Below the pieces are notes generated by a model. It was not told the DNA's origin, ran no database searches, and was given only the letters and a program-made list of their open reading frames with translations. This document shows, piece after piece, positions 1 to 7,827 of a stretch of 64,000 nucleotides of DNA (positions are counted from its first letter, which is position 1; each line of letters opens with the position of its first letter). The DNA is from JAEYFP01 sp047602645 (lineage in GTDB: Bacteria > Bacillota > Clostridia > Lachnospirales > Lachnospiraceae), in contig JASGGU010000001.1 in NCBI GenBank assembly GCA_047602645.1, forward strand, positions 124,001 to 188,000, in the 5' to 3' direction. A program made the translations under genes and the position numbers.

Positions 1-222
1 AACGCTTTAAAAAAAATTTTAAGTATTGCATTTTGTGAACTTGGCTTAAACAGGGTATATCTTTGTGTGTTTGAAGATAATATCAGAGCAATTAAATTTT
101 ATGAAAAAATGAACTTGAAATATGAGGGAACATTTAGGGAACACAGGTTATCAAAGGATGGTTTGAGACATAATTTATGTTGGTATAGTATTTTAAGAAC
201 GGAATTTGAATGCGGTAAATAA
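1..222 (+). CDS. GNAT-family N-acetyltransferase, C-terminal part (5' end outside window)
   Basis: The first 73 codons of the window read open in frame 1 to a TAA at 220-222. The translation shows the second half of a RimJ/RimL-like GNAT domain: a GLNRVYLCVFEDNIRAIKFY stretch, typical of the helix after the acetyl-CoA loop (the N-x-x-A-I-x-F-Y signature), followed by EKMNLKYEGTFREH, where these enzymes have the GF-x-x-EG strand. In sugar loci such enzymes acetylate the amine of a nucleotide-activated amino sugar (PseH-like). The next gene, a ketoisomerase of the dTDP-3-amino-sugar pathway, makes that role plausible, but the substrate is not visible. The start codon and acetyl-CoA loop lie outside the window. 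Confidence 0.8.
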   Translation, partial: NALKKILSIAFCELGLNRVYLCVFEDNIRAIKFYEKMNLKYEGTFREHRLSKDGLRHNLCWYSILRTEFECGK

Positions 223-280
223 ACTTGTTTGATGTGTTTGACGAGCGGATATTTTATATGAGAAATGTGAGGAACGAAAA

Positions 281-688
281 ATGCAGATAAAGAAGTATTC
301 TTTTCCCCAACACGGAGACTTTAGGGGGAATCTGGTGGCAATTGAAGAGATAAAGGATATTCCATTTGAAATTAAACGCGTATATTACATGTATGATACA
401 TTAAATCATGTTATTAGAGGAAAGCATGCACATAAGGAATTAGAACAGATATTAATTTGTATCCATGGTAGTTGTAAAATCCTGCTGGATGATGGAACAG
501 AAAAAGAGGAGGTTGTTTTGGACAAGCCATTTGAAGGACTTTACCTTTCTGGGAATATATGGAGAGAAATGTATGGGTTTTCCGAGGGGGCCGTATTAAT
601 GGTTTTGGCCTCCGCGTTATATAATGAAAATGACTATATCAGGGATTATGAGGAGTTTAAAAACACAAAATTAGGGAGACTCACATGA
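281..688 (+). CDS. FdtA/QdtA-type sugar 3,4-ketoisomerase (WxcM-like cupin)
   Basis: This 135-residue protein has the length and layout of dTDP-4-dehydro-6-deoxyglucose 3,4-ketoisomerases. Visible family marks are the N-terminal GDFRGNLVAIE segment, the RVYYMYD strand, the RGKHAHKELEQ motif (family RGxHAH; its His residues are the expected catalytic centre) and the HGSCKILLDDG cupin turn. In this family the enzyme turns dTDP-4-keto-6-deoxyglucose into the 3-keto isomer, which an aminotransferase then aminates to dTDP-3-amino-3,6-dideoxyhexose; the aminotransferase would be expected just upstream, outside the window. The stop overlaps the next start by 4 bp (ATGA), so the two are translationally coupled. 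FdtA and QdtA (galacto versus gluco products) cannot be told apart by eye. Confidence 0.85.
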   Translation: MQIKKYSFPQHGDFRGNLVAIEEIKDIPFEIKRVYYMYDTLNHVIRGKHAHKELEQILICIHGSCKILLDDGTEKEEVVLDKPFEGLYLSGNIWREMYGFSEGAVLMVLASALYNENDYIRDYEEFKNTKLGRLT

Positions 689-1748
689 CAAATATAATTA
701 AGAGAGAAAGGTTGGTCACACTTGATATTATAAGAATATTGTTGGCTTTTTGTGTGTTTTTATTTCATTCCAATATACATATGGGCATCACATATGGAGT
801 ATTAACGCCATTCATATCACAGTGTGCAATATTTATGGTTGCATTTTTTATTTTATCAGGTTTTGCGATTTATTACAATTATTATGACATCAATTTAAAC
901 AATATAAAAAATATGGTTCCCTTTTATGTTAGAAGGTTAGTGGGAATATACCCACTATATATTTTTATTTATCTTCTTTTTTTAATCTTTAAAAACACGC
1001 TGTCTATTAAGCGAAATATATTAATAGCACCGGTTGAACTATTGCTGATGCAATCCTACTTTGATGGTTCCTTTCCAATCTTACATAATGGAGGAACATG
1101 GTTTATTTCTTGCCTATTTTTTTGTTATTTTATGTTTCCTTTTTTAAAAAATATATTAGTGCAAATAAAAAAAAAATACTATTATTGATTATTTTGATTT
1201 TTATATGTGGCCTTTCTCCAATAGTTGTTCATAAATTTCAGTTTAGTATAATTTATGCAAATCCTTTTTTTCGGTTATTAGAGTTTTGCTCTGGTATGAT
1301 ATTGGCAGATTTATTTATAAAAATGAAAAAAAGACCAAGCAGATTATTAGTAATTTTTTTATTATTAGAATTTTGCGGTTTTATAATCGCTATAACATAT
1401 TTACATTATTTCAAATTAGGAGATTATAAAATATATGTTTTTATTGCAATGCCAGTATTTTTAATTATTATTTATCAGCTTGCTCGGCTAAATAGTAGTA
1501 AATTCGCACAGCAAATTTTAACAAATTCCTTAATACAGTATTTAAGTAAGATTTCTTATGCATTTTTTTTGGGACAATTCTTTACATGGGATTTAACAAA
1601 CTTTTTGCAATCAAATACATCTTGGTTTGAAAATGCTACAAATATTAAGTTGATACTCGTCTCATTAACAATATGTATGATTATTACGATATTAATGCAT
1701 GAATTAATAGAAAAACCAGTATTAAAAATACTAAAAACAATTAGCTAA
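685..1748 (+). pseudogene. Acyltransferase 3 family membrane protein, split by a frameshift at a 10-A tract
   Basis: Two overlapping frames give the two halves of one OafA-like membrane O-acyltransferase. The first (685-1188) has the N-terminal LDIIRILLAFCVFLFHS segment, with the conserved His after the first membrane helix, and the FILSGFAIYY turn. The second frame continues with hydrophobic helices to 1748 and ends in HELIEKPVLK, the usual C-terminal EKP mark. The switch falls at a run of ten A residues (1167-1176). Adding one A, or a -1 slip there, joins the halves into about 354 residues, the normal family size. It may be a true mutation, a phase-variable gene, a slippage-decoded gene or a sequencing error. 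The protein would O-acylate the surface polysaccharide. Confidence 0.8.
1167..1176 (+). repeat. Homopolymer tract of 10 A at the acyltransferase frameshift
   Basis: A run of ten A residues lies exactly where the acyltransferase coding frame is lost. The upstream frame stops at 1188, and the downstream frame is restored by an 11-A or 8-A tract. Such tracts are classic sites of slipped-strand mutation and of polymerase or ribosome slippage. Confidence 0.85.
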
Positions 1749-2106
1749 AATAAATTCGGCAATTACAATGAATTGGAAATTATTCAGCGCAAACAAGTGA
1801 TTTTGTTTTAAGCAGACATTATCTACGAAGTTCCATTTTTGTATCTAAATGGAATATGATAATATTAGCAAGGTGGAAGAAGATTGCTTATTTACATCTA
1901 TTAGCTTATAATAGTGAGTGCCTAGATGTAAAGTATTTGGGAAATATTATGTTTGGGAAAGTATTAATGTAGATGAAGAAAATATAAATTGATGTGTTTG
2001 AAAGTAACTGATAGATATCTTTCTGTTTTTTTGAAAAAGCTCCGAATGACTTTTGGATTGAAATATTAATAAATGATCTTATGGTTTGTTGAAAGGAAAA
2101 AATATA
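1749..2106 (+). other. AT-rich spacer, possible gene remnant
   Basis: About 358 bp without a convincing gene separate the broken acyltransferase from the next glycosyltransferase. One frame around 1860-1975 encodes ILARWKKIAYLHLLAYN and some further residues before a TAG, so it may be the remnant of a deleted polysaccharide gene, but I do not recognise it. No good terminator is seen. The ribosome binding site GAAAGG at 2091-2096 belongs to the next gene. Confidence 0.4.
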
Positions 2107-3057
2107 GTGAAAACGGTTGAAATAGTAATACCATGTTTTAATGAAGCGGAATGTATTCCATTAATAAGCCGAGAACTTTATCTGATATTCCAGAAAATAG
2201 AAGCGTATCAGTGTAAACTATTATTTGTTGATGATGGAAGTAAAGATCTGACGCTTGCAAGTATAAAAAAAGTACGGGACGAATATGAAGGAATACTTGC
2301 GATAAATTATATTTCATTTGCAAGAAACTTTGGAAAGGAATCTGCTATTTATGCTGGATTGGCAGAAAGCAGAGGTGATTACATCATTTTAATGGATGCT
2401 GATCTGCAGCATCCCCCTAAGTTGATACCGGCTATGATAAAGGGGATTGAGGAGGGGTATGATTGCTGCGCAGCAAGGCGAATTAATAGAAAAGGTGAAA
2501 GCGTAATTAGGAGTTTTTTTTCTAATATATTTTACAGCTTGATAAGTAAAGTGACAAGTATGTCACTGCAGAGGGGAGAAACTGACTATCGAATCATGAC
2601 CAGACAAGCTGTAGATGCAATTGTTTCTATGCAAGAAAGAGAACGCTTTATTAAGGGGATCTACTCGTGGATTGGTTTTTCTACAAAATGGATTGAATAT
2701 GAGAATGTTGAACGTGCAGCTGGCAGGACAAAATGGTCCTTTGGAGGACTGATCAGTTACGCAAATAGCGGGTTTATTGCTTTTGCAACGACACCTCTTA
2801 GGGGTGCCTCCTATTTGGGGATGCTAATTGTAATTGCTTCTTTCATTTATGGATTAGTTGTTTTATATAGTGCAGTTGTAAATCCGTCTGAAAGAACAGG
2901 GTATTCCTCCTTGCTTTTAGCTATTCTCTTTTTGGGAGGGATCATTATTATGATACTTGGAATTATTGGAGAATATCTTGCAAGGATTTATCTAGAGGTG
3001 AAGAGAAGACCAATCTATATTGTAAAGGAGAAGCATCTTGAAGAACCAGATAGATAA
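2107..3057 (+). CDS. ArnC/GtrB-like polyprenyl-phosphate glycosyltransferase (GT2)
   Basis: The protein is a family 2 glycosyltransferase with the layout of ArnC, GtrB and DPM1: a GT-A domain (EIVIPCFNEAE near the N-terminus, FVDDGSKD, and the metal-binding LMDADLQHPP) followed by two long membrane helices and an LGEYLARIYLEVKRRP C-terminus. Such enzymes move a sugar from a nucleotide to undecaprenyl phosphate at the inner membrane face. I chose the GTG at 2107 (316 residues), because GAAAGG lies 10 bp upstream and the usual KTVEIVIPCFNE start follows; an upstream TTG at 2086 is less likely. The gene overlaps the 2-epimerase by 20 bp and shares the cluster with ArnD-like and formyltransferase genes, which together resemble the Arn pathway. 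Confidence 0.88.
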   Translation: MKTVEIVIPCFNEAECIPLISRELYLIFQKIEAYQCKLLFVDDGSKDLTLASIKKVRDEYEGILAINYISFARNFGKESAIYAGLAESRGDYIILMDADLQHPPKLIPAMIKGIEEGYDCCAARRINRKGESVIRSFFSNIFYSLISKVTSMSLQRGETDYRIMTRQAVDAIVSMQERERFIKGIYSWIGFSTKWIEYENVERAAGRTKWSFGGLISYANSGFIAFATTPLRGASYLGMLIVIASFIYGLVVLYSAVVNPSERTGYSSLLLAILFLGGIIIMILGIIGEYLARIYLEVKRRPIYIVKEKHLEEPDR

Positions 3058-4159
3058 AAGAAAAATTATCTTTTTTGTTGGAACTGAAGCCGAGTTAATA
3101 AAATTATTTCCTATAATGCTTGAATTGAAAAAAAATGGTATTGAATTTTGCATTATTGCGTCGGGACAAAATGATATTACAAAAAGCTCCCTTATGAAAG
3201 TTATAGGAGAAGAGTATTTGGAATTGGAACTTAGCCAGGAAGGCCAGATAAAGAAAACAGCACTGGGTTTATTAAGTTGGTGGTTTCAAACATATAGAAT
3301 TGCAGGGAGAATAATAAAGACTAAACTTGGAGAACTTGAAAATTCAATTATTTGTGTTCATGGTGATACGGTTTCTACTGTAATGGGGGCAGCTATAGGT
3401 AAAAAGCTTCATTTGAAAGTTATGCATATTGAAGCAGGTTTGCGTTCTCATGACTTTTTAAATCCTTTTCCAGAAGAAATTGACCGCATGATTACTAGCA
3501 AGTTTGCAAATTACCATTTTGCTCCGGGAAAAACCGCTGCCGAAAATTTATCTCGCGTAAAAGGAAAAGTGATAGATACAGAATGCAATACTATTTATGA
3601 CAGTCTACAATATTCATACAAGATCCCTTACAGTGAAGAGAATATAAAATTAGAAAATATAACAGCGTCCTATTGTGTATTTGTATTGCACAGACAGGAA
3701 AATCTGGGAAATAGGGAACTGGTCGAAAACATTATTCAGGAATTACTTGAAACAAGCAAATCTATAAAATGTATTTTTCTCTTACATAAGATCACAGAAG
3801 TTTATTTGCAGAAATACGGATTATTAGATAAACTGAAAAATAGACCTAATATCATGCTGGTGCCAAGAATGCAATATTTTGATTTTATGAAGATATTAAA
3901 CGGAGCTGAGTTTGTTATAACTGATGGAGGAAGTAATCAAGAGGAACTATTTTATATGGGTAAGCCTTGTTTGATTATGAGAAAAACAACCGAACGTAAT
4001 GATGGTATTGGAGAAAATGCATTGCTCCAAGGGAAAGATAATGTTCTAATACACAATTTTGTTGAAACTTATATAAAATATAGACAAAATGCAAAATGCT
4101 TTAAAGATAGCCCTTCTGAAATAATAGCAAAAAAAATTATAGAAATTTATAAACAGTAA
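3038..4159 (+). CDS. wecB: UDP-N-acetylglucosamine 2-epimerase (non-hydrolysing, WecB-like)
   Basis: The 373-residue protein has the two Rossmann-like halves of the non-hydrolysing epimerase family. Motifs in order are VGTEAELIKLFP, VHGDTVST, MHIEAGLRS, PEEIDRMITS, FVLHRQEN and ITDGGSNQEE, all expected around the UDP-sugar pocket. The normal TERPE motif reads TERND here, a small departure. The family interconverts UDP-GlcNAc and UDP-ManNAc, or similar pairs of derived sugars. The start is TTG at 3038, 7 bp after AAAGGAG, within the end of the preceding gene, so the two are translated together. It supplies one sugar donor for the surface glycan; the exact substrate could be a modified UDP-hexosamine. 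Confidence 0.88.
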   Translation: MKNQIDKRKIIFFVGTEAELIKLFPIMLELKKNGIEFCIIASGQNDITKSSLMKVIGEEYLELELSQEGQIKKTALGLLSWWFQTYRIAGRIIKTKLGELENSIICVHGDTVSTVMGAAIGKKLHLKVMHIEAGLRSHDFLNPFPEEIDRMITSKFANYHFAPGKTAAENLSRVKGKVIDTECNTIYDSLQYSYKIPYSEENIKLENITASYCVFVLHRQENLGNRELVENIIQELLETSKSIKCIFLLHKITEVYLQKYGLLDKLKNRPNIMLVPRMQYFDFMKILNGAEFVITDGGSNQEELFYMGKPCLIMRKTTERNDGIGENALLQGKDNVLIHNFVETYIKYRQNAKCFKDSPSEIIAKKIIEIYKQ

Positions 4160-4186
4160 TATTGTTTCATTAAGAGGTAAAATAGA

Positions 4187-5020
4187 TTGTCAAAAATAGT
4201 GTTTAGATTTGATATTGATACGCATAAATGTATTCGTAATGGAGTTCCTAATTTACTAAATATTTCGAAAAAATATAATGTTGATTTTACATTTTTTCTT
4301 AATACTGGTCGTGCTATTGATATATGCGATTCTCTAAAACAAAATAAAAGTAAAAAAGATGCGGAAGATTGTATGTTATCAGCAAAAGAAAAATTTGGAT
4401 TACTCGATTATATTGAATGTGCAATATTTAATCCAGATATATTGAATTACAAGGAAAGTGTAAAAAGACTTTTAGAGAGCTCTTGTGAAGTTGGTCTTCA
4501 TGGAGGAAGTAATCATGCCTTATGGCATAGAAATGCAAAAAAATGGAGCAAAGAGAAGCTCGCTAAGGAAATTTTGCAGGCAATTAGTAAAATAAAAAAA
4601 ATTGACTCATCATATAATCTTTCTGGATTTGCATCTCCGGGATGGAATAGGCCATCACTTTTGCCTGATTTATTACAAGAATATAATTTTTTATATTATG
4701 GAGATTGGTATTCTTATGGGGAGAAAAACATAATCAATAAAGACACGAATCCGACTTTGGTAGGAGTGAATTTACTTAGTAAAAATGGTGGAATTGCTTA
4801 TTTTGAGAATTGTATAGCATTGGGAATGAATTCAGAAGAAATTTTATTAGATTTTATTAAATTTGTAGAGACACATCCTATCACGATAATTTATGATCAT
4901 CCTTATTTTGCAGGGTGCAGTTTAGAAATACAAAAAATTATTGAAGAATGTATTGTTTATTCGAAAAAGCATAATCATGAGATTCTTACGATTGGCAAAC
5001 TATTGGAGAAATATATATGA
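4187..5020 (+). CDS. ArnD-like NodB-fold deacetylase, probable deformylase
   Basis: The 277-residue protein starts with FRFDIDTHKCIRNGVP and continues LLNISKKYNVDFTFF, closely following the start of ArnD (family pattern R-x-D-V-D-T, then R-x-G-V-P, LL-x-x-x-x-K-x-x-x-x-A-x-F). D9 and D11 fit the catalytic base and metal ligand; H105 and H110 in GLHGGSNH fit the H-x4-H metal pair; SGFASPGW and IIYDHPYFAG match the later ArnD motifs. ArnD removes the formyl group from lipid-linked 4-formamido-arabinose, while other NodB relatives remove acetyl groups. Here the next gene is a formyltransferase (4-bp overlap), so deformylation is the favoured guess. The start is TTG at 4187 behind AAGAGG. Confidence 0.75.
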   Translation: MSKIVFRFDIDTHKCIRNGVPNLLNISKKYNVDFTFFLNTGRAIDICDSLKQNKSKKDAEDCMLSAKEKFGLLDYIECAIFNPDILNYKESVKRLLESSCEVGLHGGSNHALWHRNAKKWSKEKLAKEILQAISKIKKIDSSYNLSGFASPGWNRPSLLPDLLQEYNFLYYGDWYSYGEKNIINKDTNPTLVGVNLLSKNGGIAYFENCIALGMNSEEILLDFIKFVETHPITIIYDHPYFAGCSLEIQKIIEECIVYSKKHNHEILTIGKLLEKYI

Positions 5021-5775
5021 AAAGAGTTATACTAATTTTTAGAGAGGGATTCGACTCGCGATATATTCTGTCATGCTTAAAAAGTTTTCACACGGGCAAT
5101 AATATTCAAATAATATTGGAAAGTGGAACAATTGCCAGAAAGAAAAAGCTAACACGTTTGATAAAAAAATATAAATGGACAAAACTCTTTAGCTTTATAA
5201 TTGATATGGGAGCGCTCTTTTTTTATGATAAAATAATGTGTTATAAAATGAAAAAGCTACTCGGTAAGCAATGCAATGAGAACTTTGATTTTTTTCATAT
5301 TGAGGATGTTAATGAAGATAGATGTATACAATATATTAATGAATTTGAACCGGATCTGATTTTAATTTATGGAACAGGAATCGTTTCGGAAAAAACTCTA
5401 CAGCAGATCCAGTGTGATTTTTTTAATATTCATAGTAGTGTTCTTCCGTATTATAGAAATGTCCACTCGGATTTCTGGGCATATTTGAATGATGAGTATG
5501 ATAAAATAGGAATTACTATTTTTAAATTAAATGAAGGAATTGATACAGGAAAGATAGCTAAGCAGAAGGTTTGCGATATTCCTTTTCATTCAAAATTAGA
5601 AGAATATAAGGTTCGCAACCTAAAGATTATTGTTGAGCTTATACCTGTTTTTATAGAAACCTATTTTATGGGTAAGTTAGATTTTCTTGAACAGGATGAA
5701 AAAGCTGCTTTTGCAACACAAACCCCAACAGCGAACGATATACTAAAATTATTTAAAAAGATAAGAGGAAAATGA
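5017..5775 (+). CDS. Formyltransferase-family protein (sugar N-formyltransferase-like)
   Basis: The 252-residue protein has the formyltransferase catalytic core shared by Fmt, PurN, ArnA and sugar N-formyltransferases: FFNIHSSVLPYYRN supplies Asn137 and His139, and KLNEGIDTGKI supplies Asp176, the third catalytic residue. These enzymes pass the formyl group of N10-formyltetrahydrofolate to an amine. The protein is shorter than Fmt and sits in a glycan locus, so a nucleotide amino sugar is the likely acceptor. Its ATG overlaps the stop of the ArnD-like gene by 4 bp, and an ArnC-like transferase lies upstream, giving a set resembling the Arn pathway. The first 90 residues are not clearly conserved, so the acceptor cannot be predicted. 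Confidence 0.8.
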   Translation: MKRVILIFREGFDSRYILSCLKSFHTGNNIQIILESGTIARKKKLTRLIKKYKWTKLFSFIIDMGALFFYDKIMCYKMKKLLGKQCNENFDFFHIEDVNEDRCIQYINEFEPDLILIYGTGIVSEKTLQQIQCDFFNIHSSVLPYYRNVHSDFWAYLNDEYDKIGITIFKLNEGIDTGKIAKQKVCDIPFHSKLEEYKVRNLKIIVELIPVFIETYFMGKLDFLEQDEKAAFATQTPTANDILKLFKKIRGK

Positions 5776-5778
5776 ATA

Positions 5779-6834
5779 TTGGAAAATATTATTGTTACAA
5801 TAATAATAGCAACATATAATTCTGAAAAAAAATTGCCTGAGGTTTTAAAAGCTTTAAGGAAACAGACAATTTCCAGTGAAACTATGGAGATCATCGTTGT
5901 TGACGGAGGATCTTCGGATAGCACAGTTGAAATAGCAAAGAAATTTAGATGCAGTATAATTAATAATCCAAAGACAGAACCTGTATATGCAAAATTATTA
6001 GGACTTCAAAATGCAAAGGGAAAATACGCAGTTGTTGTTGATCATGATGAAGTATTTGAGAATAATGATAGCCTAAAAAATAGAATAGATGCATTACAAG
6101 AAAATCCAGAGTGTAAAGTGGCTTTTTGCAGTGGGTATAAATGTCCGCCCAATTATACATCTTTGAATCAATATGTATCTGAATTTGGTGACCCATTTTC
6201 CCTATATATATATAATTTCTCCAAATATGATACATATTTAGAAAAGGTTTTAAAAAAGAATTACACGATTGTAGCTGAAACGGAGAATTATTTTTGTTTA
6301 TCTTTTGAAAAAATGAAAAAGTACCCTTTATTCGAATTATGCTGTGTTGGTACCATAATTGACTTGGAATATTTTAAAGAGAAAACAAATATAATAATTA
6401 ATAGCACAGAAATGGTTCATTTATTCTATATAATGATTGAAAAGGGAGTTAATCATGTTATTTTTTCTAAAAATGATCCATTATTGCATTATAGTGTCGA
6501 TTCGTTAAAATCCTATTTTCCAAAATTGAAATGGCGCATATGTAATAATATTCATTATGCTGAAAAGGGTGAAAAGGGGTTTAGCGGCAGACTTAATTAT
6601 CAAAAAAAAATGAAGTATAAAAAATTTTTATTTATTCCCTATACTCTCATTTTGCCCATTTGTATAATGCATAGTTTTTATTTAGCGTTTACGAGAAAAA
6701 ATTTAATATATTTAATTCATCCAATATTATGTTTATATGTTGTATATCAAATTTTTATACAATTTTTTTTGAAAATATTGAATATAACACCTGAATTTAG
6801 AAGTTATGACGGCAAAAAAATAATTAAAAGGTAA
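5779..6834 (+). CDS. Glycosyltransferase family 2
   Basis: The 351-residue protein begins with a GT-A fold: VTIIIATYNSEKKLPEVLKA, then EIIVVDGGSSDSTVEIAK, then AVVVDHDEVFENN in place of the DxD motif (D-H-D). A C-terminal hydrophobic stretch (about residues 285-325) suggests membrane attachment. It would add a sugar to the lipid-linked repeat unit on the cytoplasmic side. The start is TTG at 5779, chosen because AAGAGG lies about 10 bp before it and it gives the normal N-terminus; the nearby ATG overlapping the previous stop is out of frame. Donor and acceptor cannot be read from the sequence. Confidence 0.85.
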   Translation: MENIIVTIIIATYNSEKKLPEVLKALRKQTISSETMEIIVVDGGSSDSTVEIAKKFRCSIINNPKTEPVYAKLLGLQNAKGKYAVVVDHDEVFENNDSLKNRIDALQENPECKVAFCSGYKCPPNYTSLNQYVSEFGDPFSLYIYNFSKYDTYLEKVLKKNYTIVAETENYFCLSFEKMKKYPLFELCCVGTIIDLEYFKEKTNIIINSTEMVHLFYIMIEKGVNHVIFSKNDPLLHYSVDSLKSYFPKLKWRICNNIHYAEKGEKGFSGRLNYQKKMKYKKFLFIPYTLILPICIMHSFYLAFTRKNLIYLIHPILCLYVVYQIFIQFFLKILNITPEFRSYDGKKIIKR

Positions 6835-6841
6835 ATAAAGG

Positions 6842-7810
6842 ATGAAAAGATTAGTATATATTGATATTGCAAAGGTTATAGCCATTATGCTTGTTATTTT
6901 GGGACATGTTTATAGTTGCTCCTCAAATCCTAATTCTGCAGTATTGAATGTGATTGGCTCAATACATAATCCTTTATTTTATCTGAGCGCCGGTGTTTTA
7001 CTGAGACAAAATTTTAATAGTTTATCATACAATGATAAGAGAAGTTTTTTAGTACTAAAGGCTAAAAGATTATTGTTTCCATTTTGTGTATGGACATTTA
7101 TTTATACTTTAATGCAAATGGTTTTATTTCGTTCAAATGTTAAGGAAAGTCTATTTGATGTTGTTAATAAATTATGGTTTCTACCGGTGCTATTTATAGC
7201 TACAGTTTTTGTATATATTATTTATAATTATAAATTACCAATTCAAATAATTCTGGTAATTGGATCTGTTCTGTTAATCAGCAGTTGTTATATTTCAACT
7301 ATGATAGCTAAGATAATTACTTATATGATGATTGTATATCTTGGTTTCCATTTAAAAAACATGAAAAGATGGATTGGAATAGTGTCGTTGATTTTGTGGA
7401 TAGGTATTATAGTGATCTTTTTCTGTAGTGGTAAAATAGTTTTAGAAGATAATTTTGAAATCGGAACAAAGTTGTTGATTATTATGTTTGCTGCTATTTG
7501 GGGAAGTTTGGGGCTTATGCATGTGATAATTGTTCTTTCTTATAAGAAGGTTTTATTTAGAAATGCATGGGCTACAATAAGCGGAGCAACTTTATATTTT
7601 TATATATTGCATTATATTGTGATTTATTACTTGGAATATACAAATCTTCAAATATGGAAATTCAACTGGTTAGCAGTAATATTAGCTGTTGTTATTCCTT
7701 TTATGCTGTACAAAATAATATATGGTACTATATTAGACAAATTATTGTTTAGACCGGATCTGCAAATAAAAAGAAAAATATTTAATTTATGTAATAAAGA
7801 TAAGCAGTAA
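6842..7810 (+). CDS. Acyltransferase 3 family membrane protein
   Basis: The 322-residue protein is hydrophobic throughout, with roughly ten membrane helices. It opens with LVYIDIAKVIAIMLVILGHV, the standard family start with the conserved His after helix 1, and contains the NPLFYLSAGVLL turn. Family members move acetyl, succinyl or other acyl groups onto sugars at the membrane. It follows the glycosyltransferase after 7 bp and precedes the flippase, so it probably O-acylates the repeat unit of this locus. It is intact, unlike the relative at 685-1748. Confidence 0.85.
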   Translation: MKRLVYIDIAKVIAIMLVILGHVYSCSSNPNSAVLNVIGSIHNPLFYLSAGVLLRQNFNSLSYNDKRSFLVLKAKRLLFPFCVWTFIYTLMQMVLFRSNVKESLFDVVNKLWFLPVLFIATVFVYIIYNYKLPIQIILVIGSVLLISSCYISTMIAKIITYMMIVYLGFHLKNMKRWIGIVSLILWIGIIVIFFCSGKIVLEDNFEIGTKLLIIMFAAIWGSLGLMHVIIVLSYKKVLFRNAWATISGATLYFYILHYIVIYYLEYTNLQIWKFNWLAVILAVVIPFMLYKIIYGTILDKLLFRPDLQIKRKIFNLCNKDKQ

Positions 7811-7827
7811 AATAGAGGGATAAAAAA

